Assembly: GCA_942490775.1 (NCBI GenBank) | Contig: CALNYL010000011.1 | Location: forward strand, 210,917 to 274,916 | DNA: 64,000 nt | Reading direction: 5' to 3' | Source: UBA6489 sp942490775 | Lineage (GTDB): Bacteria; Patescibacteriota; Gracilibacteria; BD1-5; UBA6164 | In this document: positions 54,960 to 63,905 of the stretch, in pieces | Position numbering within the stretch: the first letter of the stretch is position 1 | How the letters are laid out: each line of letters starts with the position of its first letter | Notes under the pieces: model-generated | Databases searched by the model: none | Told to the model about the DNA's origin: nothing | The model's input: only the letters and a program-made list of their open reading frames with translations | Made by a program: the position numbers and the translations under genes

Positions 54960-55004
54960 TTTGCAACCTCTTTCTCCTGAAAGGGGAAAGAGGTTAAGAT
55001 AGGG
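54960..55004 (-). repeat. Dispersed palindromic repeat, copy 13 (inverted)
   Basis: TTGCAACCTCTTTCTCC, TGAAAGGGGAAAGAGG, TTAAGATAGGGGTAT. Confidence 0.8.
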
Positions 55005-55027
55005 GTATTAATTTTTATATTTATATA

Positions 55028-55063
55028 AAAAAATCTTTCAAATTTTGTTTGAAAGATTTTTTG
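55028..55063. terminator. Terminator-like hairpin
   Basis: AAAAAATCTTTCAAA pairs with TTTGAAAGATTTTTT. A second, weaker copy (AATCTTTCAATTGTTTGAAAGA) follows near 55090-55113. Confidence 0.8.
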
Positions 55064-55253
55064 TTAGGTTTAAATTTTGTTTTTTTAACTCTAAAAAGAA
55101 TCTTTCAATTGTTTGAAAGAGTAAAAGAAAAACCAGAAGCTAGTAGTTTTTAGAGTTTTCATAAATATATTTCTTGTAAAATATTTTTAGTATCACTTAA
55201 GTAGTACAAGTGTACTTTATTAATTTTAGGAAAAATGTCAAAAGATTTTTGGG

Positions 55254-55661
55254 CTAAAAAACCTCTATGTCTCTCTCATCCTCTTTTCATAGATTTTTTA
55301 AAACAATCTTTATATCTGGCTTATAATAATCTTTTACTAATTCTGACCATTCTACAATTATAACTCAAGCATTATTATCAAAAACCTCCTCTCATCATAT
55401 AGCTATAAATTCATCATAATTTTGCAGTCTATATAAATCAAAATGGTAAACTGGTACTTCCCTATCCTCTATTTTTCAAATATATTTATTGTAATATGTA
55501 TATGTAGGACTAGTTATATCCTCTTTTATTCAAAGCTGATTTTTTAATATATGCTTTGATAAGGTCGTTTTTCCAGCTCACAAATCCCCTTTTAGAAAAA
55601 TCAGACAAGGTATTTTTATGTTTACAGAAAGGGTATTTAGGTCTTCTAATTTATAAATCAT
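55254..55661 (-). CDS. tsaE: tRNA threonylcarbamoyladenosine biosynthesis protein TsaE
   Basis: A 135-aa small P-loop ATPase of normal length. LKGDLGAGKTTLSKHIL is the Walker A segment (one Gly is TGA), SPTYTYYNKY is the switch region, and VYHFDLYRL precedes the Walker B-like strand VIIVEWSEL. It works with TsaB and TsaD to make t6A37 in tRNAs. Partner genes are not in the window. Confidence 0.93.
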
Positions 55662-55689
55662 AAGAAAATATTTTATTTAGTTAAAAAAT

Positions 55690-55718
55690 TTGCATAATTA
55701 TTCTTTTTGGTATATAAT
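55690..55718 (+). promoter_or_regulatory. Promoter of the STAS gene
   Basis: TTGCAT, a 17-bp spacer, TATAAT. Confidence 0.65.
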
Positions 55719-55755
55719 TATTTCAGTTAATTTAATTGTTAATAAAATATATTTT

Positions 55756-56106
55756 ATGGAAACTCTAATAGATGTAAATAAAAAAGAACAAAATGGTATA
55801 ATAATATTTACTTTTTCATGAGAACTTGATGAAACCAATGCAGATAAAACATTCTCTTCAATATACGAACAAATAGGTGATTTTGCTGGGAAAAAAATCA
55901 TACTAAATTTCACATGACTTAAGTACATGAATTCAAAGTCTATAGGTTACATAGCTGATGTTTTTTCAAATATAGAAGAAAATGAATGACAAATGCATAT
56001 AACAAACTGTAGCGATGGAGTAAAAGACATACTTGAACTTGTAGGTATTACTACTATTGTACCAGTTGTTGATACAGAAGAAGAAGCTTTAAAAGCTATG
56101 AGTTAA
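55756..56106 (+). CDS. STAS-domain protein (anti-sigma-factor-antagonist-like)
   Basis: A 116-aa single STAS domain. GIIIFTFSGELDETNAD is the N-terminal strand-turn, KKIILNFTGLKYMNSKSIGY holds the Ser position phosphorylated in SpoIIAA-like proteins, and the end has ILELVGITTIVPVVDTEEEA. In other bacteria it binds an anti-sigma kinase; none is seen here. Own promoter and terminator, so monocistronic. Confidence 0.88.
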
Positions 56107-56123
56107 AACTAAAACCAAATAAT

Positions 56124-56152
56124 AAAAAAAGAGCTTTTAGCTCTTTTTTTTT
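56124..56152. terminator. Bidirectional terminator between the STAS gene and metK
   Basis: AAAAAAAGAGC and GCTCTTTTTTTTT arms around TTTTA. Confidence 0.9.
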
Positions 56153-56153
56153 A

Positions 56154-57278
56154 TTACAACAACTCCCTAAAAACCTCCACACTATCAAGATTTTCCCAAC
56201 TAACATCATCTCTACCAAAATGACCATAAGTAGCAGTCTTCTGGAAAATAGGTTTTCTCAAATCTAGTTTTTCTATTATTCCTTTAGGAGATAGATCAAA
56301 ACTATTATTAATAGTGTCAACTATACTAGAAACTTCCACTTTTTCAGTTCCAAAACAATCTACAAATACACTTACAGGCTTAGCTACTCATATTGCATAA
56401 CCTATCTGTATTTCACATTTATCACAAATACCAGAAGCCACTATATTTTTAGCTAAATATCTAGCTATATAAGCTCAACTTCTATCAACTTTTGATGGGT
56501 CTTTCCCTGAAAAAGCTCATCATCCATGTCTTCAAATACCTCCATAAGTATCTACTATTATTTTTCTACCTGTTACTCAACAATCTCCCTTTGGTCATCA
56601 TACTTGAAACTTTCCTGTTGGGTTTATGTGTATGGTTGTATTTTCATCAATAAAGTCTCAAACTATTTCATCTATAACTTCTTTTTTTATTCAAATTTTT
56701 AATTCTTCTTGAGTTATATTTTTTATATGCTGATTAGAAATAATAACCGTATCTATTCTAATTGGTTTATCATTTTCATATTCTACTGTTACTTGGCTTT
56801 TTCCATCTGGACATAAGTAATCAAGTATTCATTTTTTTCTAACCTCTTCTAGTCTTTTTGCTAATTTATGAGCTAAGCTTATTGGTAAAGGTAAATAGTC
56901 ATCTGCTTCATTAGTTGCATATCAAAACATTATTCCTTGGTCTCATGCTCCTCAGGTATCTACTCATTGTGCTATGTCAGGAGATTGAGTATTTATAAGT
57001 AAGTGAACTCCACATTCATCTCAGTCAAAATGAGTATCTCATCAAGTGTATCATATGTCTCTTATTGTTTTTCTTACTAAGGCTGTATAGTTAACATTAG
57101 CTTTAGTTGTTATTTCACCAGAAACTATAACAGTTCAAGTAGTAACCATTGTTTCACAAGCTACTCTAGAGTATGGATCTTCTTTATAACATGCGTCAAG
57201 TATAGCATCGCTTATTTGATCGCACATCTTATCAGGATGCCCACTTGATACAGACTCAGAAGTTATAAATGTTTTCAT
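56154..57278 (-). CDS. metK: S-adenosylmethionine synthetase
   Basis: A 374-aa enzyme making SAM from Met and ATP. Signatures: SGHPDKMCDQISDAILDAC, the loop GAGDQGIMFGYAT, and GGAFSGKDPSKVDRSGAYIA. Both GAGDQG glycines of the first half are TGA. The gene is preceded by a SAM-I riboswitch with a terminator at 57386-57552, so its expression should fall when SAM is high. Confidence 0.97.
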
Positions 57279-57316
57279 AAAATCATATATTAATAAATAA
57301 AGTAAAGAGTTTAAAT

Positions 57317-57366
57317 GTAGCCTCCTTCCTTTAGTAGTAAAGGGAAGTAATTTAAGGATGGATTAT
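57317..57366 (-). repeat. Dispersed palindromic repeat, copy 14 (inverted)
   Basis: TGTAGCCTCCTTCC, TTTAGTAGTAAAGGGAAG, TAATTTAAGGATGGATTAT. It lies between metK and its riboswitch terminator. Confidence 0.85.
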
Positions 57367-57385
57367 ATGTTCATCCTTAAATCAA

Positions 57386-57552
57386 AAATATAGCTTTCTC
57401 GTTTAAAGAGAAAGCTATATTTTGTTTAAATTTTTTATTTAAATCTACATCTTTCCCTTTAAAAGGGTAGGAATTAGCACCTTTGGAATTTATCCAATGG
57501 TTGCTGAGTTGATAATAACGAGCCTATTCTCTCTCAACTTCTCTTGATATGT
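57386..57552 (-). promoter_or_regulatory. SAM-I riboswitch 1 with terminator, controlling metK
   Basis: On minus it begins ATATCAAGAGAAGTTGAGAG, followed by CTCAGCAACC, GGTGCTAATTCCTACCC and GGGAAAGATGTAGAT, the S-box core. A strong hairpin (ATATAGCTTTCTC and GAGAAAGCTATAT, 57388-57420) with a T-run follows as terminator. Confidence 0.93.
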
Positions 57553-57584
57553 GTGTAAAGGTATTGTATGCAAAAAAATATTTT

Positions 57585-58804
57585 TGCAAATTATTTTGTT
57601 ATATTTTTTTTGATTTGAATAATTTTTTTACAATCCCAAAAGGCTAAATTTTAAAACTAGCCCCTTTTTTTAAAATCTATAATATTCTCTAATAAGTGTA
57701 TACATTATTATTCATTAGTCACTGTTTCATAAAGATTTCCAATCCAAAAATCCATTTTCCATATCAGAAACATATTTCTTTAAATTTTCTATGGCTTCAA
57801 GACAGAGGATATAAGACCCCCCCTTTTTTACATGCAGAGAAAAAACCAAAATCTCCACCTTCTAAGATTTTTTAGCATAAGATTTAAGGTTACATATTTA
57901 TCTTTATAATAACTGTTGTAAGCCAAAAAAGGTCCCTATCATCTCTATGAAGACGGAATATAATTTTTAAAATCTCATCAACCTCCTTATTAAACATATC
58001 CTCATCTTTTTCTGTAATATTCTCTGTCACAAGTTAGTTGCAGCTGTAAAAGAAATCATTTCTTCTTTATATCTACCAACCACTGTTTTACAATATTCAC
58101 TATTCCCTCCTACTCTACAAAATGTCTTTATCTCACTAGTATCCTCTGTTCTGTCTTCTGCAAAAATCTTAAGAAATCAGAACTATGGCGACCTGATTCT
58201 TTAAATTCTTTGGACTCATCTGTCGTTTTCAAAGCTTCTAAATAAGATGTTAATACATCATAGACTTCACCTGCTAACTTTGTTGATCATTAACATTTTT
58301 TTTTTTCATTGCTTGGAACAATGGCCTTTATTTGCTTTTCAAGGAATTCTTTATATTCAGGGTATTTCCTAATTTTTTGTATATAAAATCTTGTTTTCCT
58401 CACGACTTTCTAAAATACTAATTAAGTCATTTCACTCTAACTTGAGATAACTCTAAAAAGATTTCTTGCATAAGATCTTCTTTTTTTCATCAGAAAAGCT
58501 CACCAAAGAAACATTAGTTCAGTAAAATCTATAAAATTCGGTAATACACTTAGGACGAATAGGAATATTAGAAGAAATAGATTTTTTATAAAAATATCAT
58601 ATATGCAGTATAACTTTTAGTTGCTTTTTTTAAGGCTTTAGAATATTCTGTTGATCAACATTTTCGTGTCCTACTAGATTTACATTTTTAATTCTTTTAT
58701 TGTATCAGTTACTGAACTAACCTTTTCTTTAAAGCTGGTTTTTTCAGTAGCAAATTGAGTTGCTACTACACACCTGAACAAATAATATTTGCAAACTTAC
58801 CCAT
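57585..58804 (-). pseudogene. Decayed copy 1 of a secreted protein family
   Basis: Begins MGKFANIICSG, where the frame hits TAG after 12 codons. Downstream fragments (KPALKEKVSS at about 58700 and a segment like the intact copy around 58020-58290) lie in different frames with many single-base indels. It is longer than copy 2 by about 400 bp in the middle. Its promoter (TTGACT, 17 bp, TATTAT) is at about 58825-58855 on minus. It probably once coded for an exported helical protein. Confidence 0.65.
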
Positions 58805-58813
58805 AAATATCTA

Positions 58814-59135
58814 AAATTAATAATAAAAACTTTTGCTCATAATATAAAAACAAATATAGAAAGTCAATACTTTATAATTATTTTAAAAAGACTTATTCCA
58901 AAAGTCTAAATTTGTAACTACTTCAAGTACAAAGTCTGGTGATTAATTGTTTGATGTTCCTATCTTTATTTTTAACCTATAGGAAATTATTTTAGCAACC
59001 TTGCAAATAATGTTTATTCATTTAGTTAAAGCAATAGTTAACTAAAAATATCTATTTGATACAATTCTGACATTTTATTTCAACTTATAGATACCCCATT
59101 CAATTGAGTATTCTTTTCTAAAATTCAAAAGAACT
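58814..59135 (-). repeat. Duplicated leader segment, copy 1
   Basis: Over 300 bp that repeats at 59890-60215 with small indels. On minus, from the riboswitch: a conserved 11-codon ORF (59038-59073), an inverted repeat TTTAGTTAA and TTAACTAAA, a hairpin AGACTTTTGGAATAAGTCT with T-run, then the gene promoter. Confidence 0.7.
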
Positions 59136-59296
59136 TATAAAAGTTTCTCTCATTTAAAGAGAAAGTTATATTTTGTTTAAATTTTTTATTTAAATTTACA
59201 TCTTTCCCTTTAAAAGGGTAGGAATTAGCACCTTGAATTATCCAATGGTTGCTGAGTTGATAATAACGATGCCTATTCTCTCAACTTTTTGATATG
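59136..59296 (-). promoter_or_regulatory. SAM-I riboswitch 2 with terminator
   Basis: On minus: ATATCAAAAAGTTGAGAGAA, CTCAGCAACC, AAGGTGCTAATTCCTACCC, and a terminator-like hairpin TTTCTCTCATTTAAAGAGAAA. The P3-P4 region has small deletions against copy 1. It precedes duplicated leader copy 1, not metK. Confidence 0.85.
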
Positions 59297-59329
59297 TGTG
59301 TAAGAAGTATTTGTATGCAAAAACTAATT

Positions 59330-59883
59330 TTACAAATTATTTTCTATAATTCTAGTCATAGTTATACCGACCTCTTTATTATTTAAAACATTAGCAATAA
59401 TCCTTATGCTAACCTTAATTAGTCTTGCTGCTGCTGCAGCCGCAGCTGTAAAAGAAGTCATTTCTACTCTATATCCATTAACCACTATTTGGAAATTTTT
59501 CATATCCCCTCCTACTCTACAAACTTTCTTTATCTCCTGAGTAATCCCCTGCCCTATCTCCTCCAAAAATTTTGAGAAATCAATACTATGGGTACCTGAT
59601 TTTATAAATTCTTCGGAATCATCTAACATTTCTATAGCCTGTAAATAGGGTATTAAGAAGTCATAGACTTCCCCTGCTACCTTTTCTACATCCTTAACAT
59701 CCATTATTTTACTTTCATTTGTATCTACATTTCCACATCATGGTAAATAAGTTCCTACACATCCTTTTGTTTTATCAGTTACTAAATTAACATCTTCTGC
59801 TAAAGCTGGTTTTCCAGTGTAAAGTTGAGTTGCTACTACAGCTGAACAAATAATACCCTCCCATCATTTCCAAACTTACCCAT
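59330..59883 (-). pseudogene. Copy 2 of the secreted protein family, frameshift near its start
   Basis: The last 170 codons are open: ICSAVVATQLYTGKPALAED at the start, then MDVKDVEKVAGEVYDFLIPY, helical segments, an Ala-rich turn (TSFTAAAAAAARL) and MTRIIENNL at the end. The expected start MGKFGND lies in another frame; an inserted GATGGGAGG-like stretch breaks it. Composition suggests an exported helical protein. A start at ATG 59702 gives 124 residues. No known family. Confidence 0.65.
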
Positions 59884-59889
59884 AAATAT

Positions 59890-60215
59890 TTTAAATTAAT
59901 AATAAAATCCCTATGCTTACAGCATAATTACAAAGTAAGAAAAGTCAATACTTTATAATTATTTTGAAAAGACTATTCCAAAAGTCTAAATTTTCAACTA
60001 CTTCAAACAAAGTCTGGTGATTAATTTTTTGATGTTCCTTATTTTTGTTTTAACCATAGGAAACTATTTTAAAGCAACCTTTGCAAATAATGTTTATTCA
60101 TTTAGTTAAAGCAATAGTTTAACTAAAAATACTTATTTGATACAATTCTGACATTTTATTTCAACTTATAGATACCCCATTCAATTGAGTATTCTTTCTA
60201 AAATTCAAAAGAACT
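59890..60215 (-). repeat. Duplicated leader segment, copy 2
   Basis: About 90% like 58814-59135 by eye, with the same 11-codon ORF at 60119-60154, the same inverted repeat and the AGACTTTTGGAATAGTCT hairpin followed by Ts. Confidence 0.7.
60119..60154 (-). CDS. Conserved 11-residue ORF in the riboswitch leader
   Basis: MSELYQISIFS. The copy at 59038-59073 reads MSELYQIDIFS. The stop codon lies within the inverted repeat that follows. It could be a leader peptide or chance. No good ribosome-binding site is visible. Confidence 0.3.
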   Translation of the reverse strand: MSELYQISIFS

Positions 60216-60380
60216 ATAAAAAAGCTTTCTGTTTAAAGAGAAAGCTATATTTTGTTTAAATTTTTATTTAAATCTAAATCTTTCCTTTTTTAAAGGGTAA
60301 GAATTAGCACCCTTTGGAATTTATCCAATGGTTGCTGAGTTGATGATAACGAGCCTATTCTCTCCTCAACTCTTGATATG
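60216..60380 (-). promoter_or_regulatory. SAM-I riboswitch 3 with terminator
   Basis: On minus: ATATCAAGAGTTGAGGAGAG, TCAACTCAGCAACC, GGGTGCTAATTCTTACCC, then terminator AAAGCTTTCTGTTTAAAGAGAAAGC type (about 60219-60247). It precedes duplicated leader copy 2. Confidence 0.88.
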
Positions 60381-60471
60381 TAAATACCAGTCTATGAAAA
60401 ATATTTTTTTGCAAGTTTTTTAAAAATGTGATATAGTTATTTATATTATTTTATTATATAATTTTTGAAAT

Positions 60472-61235
60472 ATGGTTGATGTACCAAGTAGAATATATGA
60501 ATGATGACCAAAACCAGAAGAGCAACTAAGTTCGGAAGAGTACCAAAAGCTTTGAGGAAAAGTAGCAAGAAGATGTTGAGAGGTTAAAAAAGCTGAAATA
60601 CAGGATACAAGAAAAGATTATACACCAGAAATGAAGAAATTAGATAGAGAAATAAGAATTCCAATTCATATGAATTGAAGTAACATAATAAGACAAGCAA
60701 GAGCAATGCTCCCATACCTAAACAAAATGTAGAAAATATTCTTAAAACTTTTACGAGACATTAAAAGATAATTGTTCAGAGTTGAAACTTATCTAGCAAT
60801 GAAATAACAACACAATTACAAGATTCATTACCAAATTTATATAACAAGTGAAACTATAGATACACTATGGTAGATTCTTTCACAAAACAAAAATTTTCAG
60901 ATGCACTAAAGTATAACAAAGAAAACTTAATGTCAGTTGTTGAATCACAAAGATATAAAATAGATAAACTTAACAAAACTGATGAAGAAAAACTTGATGA
61001 TGAATTAGATGGAGCCTATTCTAGAAATCCGAGAGGAAATTGACAACAAGAATGGCTTAATGTACTAAATTTTAAACATTTTATTCAAAAAGATGATTGA
61101 AGTATAACTAAAAATAATGAAACTAGAACTGTAAAACCTTGAACTGAAAAAACTCCCCAATCAGATATTTATACAGATTATAAAAGAACAACAGATTCAA
61201 TAATGAGTTATAGTCAACTACAACAGTATAACTAA
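60472..61235 (+). pseudogene. Frameshifted gene of unknown function
   Basis: An intact start (MVDVPSRIYEGGPKPEEQLS, to residue 84) ends at TAG; the sequence continues one frame over as NVENILKTFTRH, then a third stretch of about 150 open codons from GNLSSNEITTQ to SQLQQYN. At least two single-base changes separate the pieces. The protein would be about 250 residues, polar and helical. No family recognised. Confidence 0.6.
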
Positions 61236-61807
61236 TAATAAAACATTCCAAAACTAACAGCAATAAGTTAACAAAAAAAATAGCAAATATCAATAAAAAT
61301 CAGTGCCCAAAAACCCCAAATAAGCAACATTATCTCAGTTCAGAAGATGAATAATAAATATACTGGAATTGAAAAATTAGAGAGAAAAAATAAGAGAAAA
61401 ACAGATAACCTAACATATAATTCCATTGCAGTGAACAATACAGATACAGCACACATAAAAGCAACAAGAAGCCATATAAAACTACAAACTTGAATAAAAA
61501 CAAAAATTTAGAAATCCGCACGAATTCTGATGATAGAATAGAAATAATAAGAGAGAACAAAATATAAACTAAGAACAAATTATAGACAATGATACCATAA
61601 GATTATTTAGAAAAAGAAAAAAATAGAAAAAATATTCTAAACTATAAAGAAGAAATTTAAAAGCCCGTATGAGAAAATCAAAAAGAACCTAAATGTGGTA
61701 CCGGTGTAGGGACGAGGGTAGGGGGCCCGGCAGATATAGAGACAACAGCTTAAAATGCAAACATTCATAGTGAACTACAAAGAACAAACAATATTATTAA
61801 AAAGGAA
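61236..61807. other. Degenerate region with a GC-rich island
   Basis: Holds short open stretches only, such as 61347-61511 plus (55 codons, MNNKYTGIEKLERKNKRKTD). At 61693-61740 lies a strikingly GC-rich patch (GTGTAGGGACGAGGG, then GGGGGCCCGGCAG) unlike anything else in the window. It may be the end of a decayed gene (GTGVGTRVGGPAD in one frame) or foreign. Confidence 0.5.
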
Positions 61808-62248
61808 ATGTTAACAGCAATAGAAACTGTAAAAAAAGAAATAAGAGAATATTCTTTTGAAGATTTTTTTCCAGAAAGAATAGATTATAATGAAACTAGA
61901 GAAATTTCTAATAGAATTGGTAAACTTTTAGATGACTATGGAAAAGTTATAATGGATAACAATTATTCTGTCTGAAAAATGGATAGAATGCAAAAACTAT
62001 GTGTTGATGATATATTATTAATAATGGATAAAAGTAACTATAAATACCCAAGAAAAGACAGGTGACTAACCCTTGATATAGATGGTCAATTAAATAACAT
62101 TATCAGTAGAGCCATCTGGGATACAGGCAATGCTATAGAAGCATATGTTGAAGAGGTAATAGAATCAAAAAACTTAAAAGAAAGCAAAAGAATAACCGAT
62201 ATAAATTCAAGATATGAATGAAAAAATGATAATTTCTCAAAATGATAG
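61808..62248 (+). CDS. Helical protein of unknown function
   Basis: A 146-aa acidic protein: MLTAIETVKKEIREYSFEDF at the start, RLTLDIDG-type and RMQKLCVDDILLIMDKSN segments, and GNAIEAYVEEVIESKNLKES near the end. Stop TAG follows a TGA Gly. No motif or membrane segment. It follows the degenerate region and resembles in style the 48733 and 60472 proteins. Confidence 0.55.
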
Positions 62249-62401
62249 ATTGAAGTATGCATTGAAAACAAAAGCCTTTAATAATTCTTGAATTATAACA
62301 AGAAACCTAAAAGATAGCTAACCTTAGAAATGAAGCTATTATTACTCAAAAAAAGAAATCATACCAGAATAAGAAAAATATTTCAATAAACACAAAAAAA
62401 A

Positions 62402-62434
62402 TACCTTCTAGAGTTTCACTCTAGAAGATTTTTT
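62402..62434. terminator. Bidirectional terminator
   Basis: CTTCTAGAG and CTCTAGAAG arms around TTTCA, with A and T runs on both sides. Confidence 0.9.
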
Positions 62435-62817
62435 TCTCTCACTTAACACCTAACCAAAGAATTCACCTCATACTCCCCAACCTATCCCTCGCTCCCCCAA
62501 AAATCCAAGCTCCACAACAAAATTCAGAGAAATCAACCTCTTCATCACAACCTCTCTACAAGCTTTATCGAAGCACTTATAGTTCGTCAAAGTAACCAAA
62601 ACATCAACTGGAAAGCTACACTCTTCACTCACTTATAGCATCCACATGCAAATCCTTACTATCCGCTCAATGCTACAAACTATGAGGTTCACTTATACAC
62701 TCAAAAGGTGTTTTTCAAGCCCTCCTAATAAACTTACCAAAGGCTTTACTTAGACTACAGAACTAGAAGTTCCCCTAGTTCTAATTCAAACAATCTTATC
62801 AACACCACCTAATAAAA
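62435..62817. other. Unexplained, less AT-rich segment between two terminators
   Basis: About 380 bp with clearly higher C and G than its surroundings. On minus one frame has long open runs (SFPVDVLVTLTNYKCFDKA, then REVVMKRLISLNFVVELGFL) broken by three TAA. AGAACTAG and CTAGTTCT form a hairpin at about 62760-62790. A decayed gene or a structured RNA is possible; RNase P RNA and tmRNA cores were not found. Confidence 0.4.
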
Positions 62818-62850
62818 AAAATCCTGAACTTAGAAAGTTCAGGATTTTTT
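62818..62850. terminator. Terminator after pilT
   Basis: AATCCTGAACTT and AAGTTCAGGATT arms, T-runs on both sides. Confidence 0.9.
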
Positions 62851-62869
62851 TGCAATTTTTTTTAATCTT

Positions 62870-63905
62870 CTAATCTTGCTTCTGAAACCTACTCTTATTA
62901 AAATCATAAGTCTCCTGAGAAATAAGTCATTTTGAAATCAAAAAATCCAAACTCTTCTCCACAGAATACATTCATTCTTTTTGCCCCGTCTCTATTATAT
63001 TATCCAACTGATTAAGTTTATTCTCATTAATAGTATTAGAAACAGAAAAATTATTTATCAAAACCTCAAATAAAGCAGCCCTTCATCATCACTCCTTTTG
63101 CACAAGCTCCTGCCAAGCAATTCAAACAAGAGATTCCGTAAGTTGAGCCCTAACATGATTCTTTTCATCTCAAGGAAACATATCTATTATACGAGACACC
63201 GTTTTAGAAGCACTAGAAGTATGAAGTGTTGCAAGTACTAAAGTTCATGTTTCTGCTGCCGTCAAAGCAAGTCTACAACTTTCTATATCCCTCATTTCTC
63301 ATATAAGCATAACATCTGGAGCCTGTCTAAGTGCTGACTTCAATGCATTTTGAAAACTTAAAGTAGATTTTCAAACCTCTCTTTGTTCTATTAAACATTT
63401 ATCATTTTCATAAACAAACTCTATAGGATCCTCTACAGTTATCAACATGCCTATCATAAGTCTTATTTATATAATTCATAAGAGCTCAAAGAGTAGTAGA
63501 CTTACCTGACCCCACAGAACCAGTAACCAATACAAGTCAACTTTTTCTCTTTGCAAATCATAATATACTATCTGGCAAATTTAATTTTTCAAACTCTGGT
63601 ATCTCTCATTTTATAACTCTGAATACAGCAGCAATTCATTTTCTCTGAACAAAAACATTTATTCTAAACCTAGCATTAAAAGCACTCAATCAGAAATCTA
63701 GTTCTAATTTTTCAAGAAATCATCCTTTTGCTTTGCACTCATTATTCCAAAAAGCTCTTTTTGTAAAACTTCTTTATCTATTATATCAAGATCTGTTAGA
63801 AAAACCGTCCCTCAATGAATTTTTAAAGTAGGATAACTTCCAGATGATAAAAATTATATCAGCTGCATCATCTTCTACTCATTTTTTTAAAACATTTAAA
63901 ATCAC
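62870..63905 (-). pseudogene. pilT: PilT-type twitching ATPase with several frameshifts
   Basis: Length (345 codons) fits PilT. Motifs: TGSVGSGKSTTLGALMNYI (Walker A), VEDPIEFVYENDK (Asp box), IGEMRDIESCRLALTAAETG (Walker B), LATLHTSSASKTVSRIIDMF (His box). Three frame changes, near 63445, 63720 and 63850, each fixed by one base. The ATPase powers pilus retraction. GTG at 63905 is the only start seen. The indels may be sequence error, as in the neighbouring region. Confidence 0.85.

Noticed and set aside
62435..62817. RNase P RNA or tmRNA
   Set aside because: The conserved P4 and CCA-end or T-arm sequences were not found on either strand.
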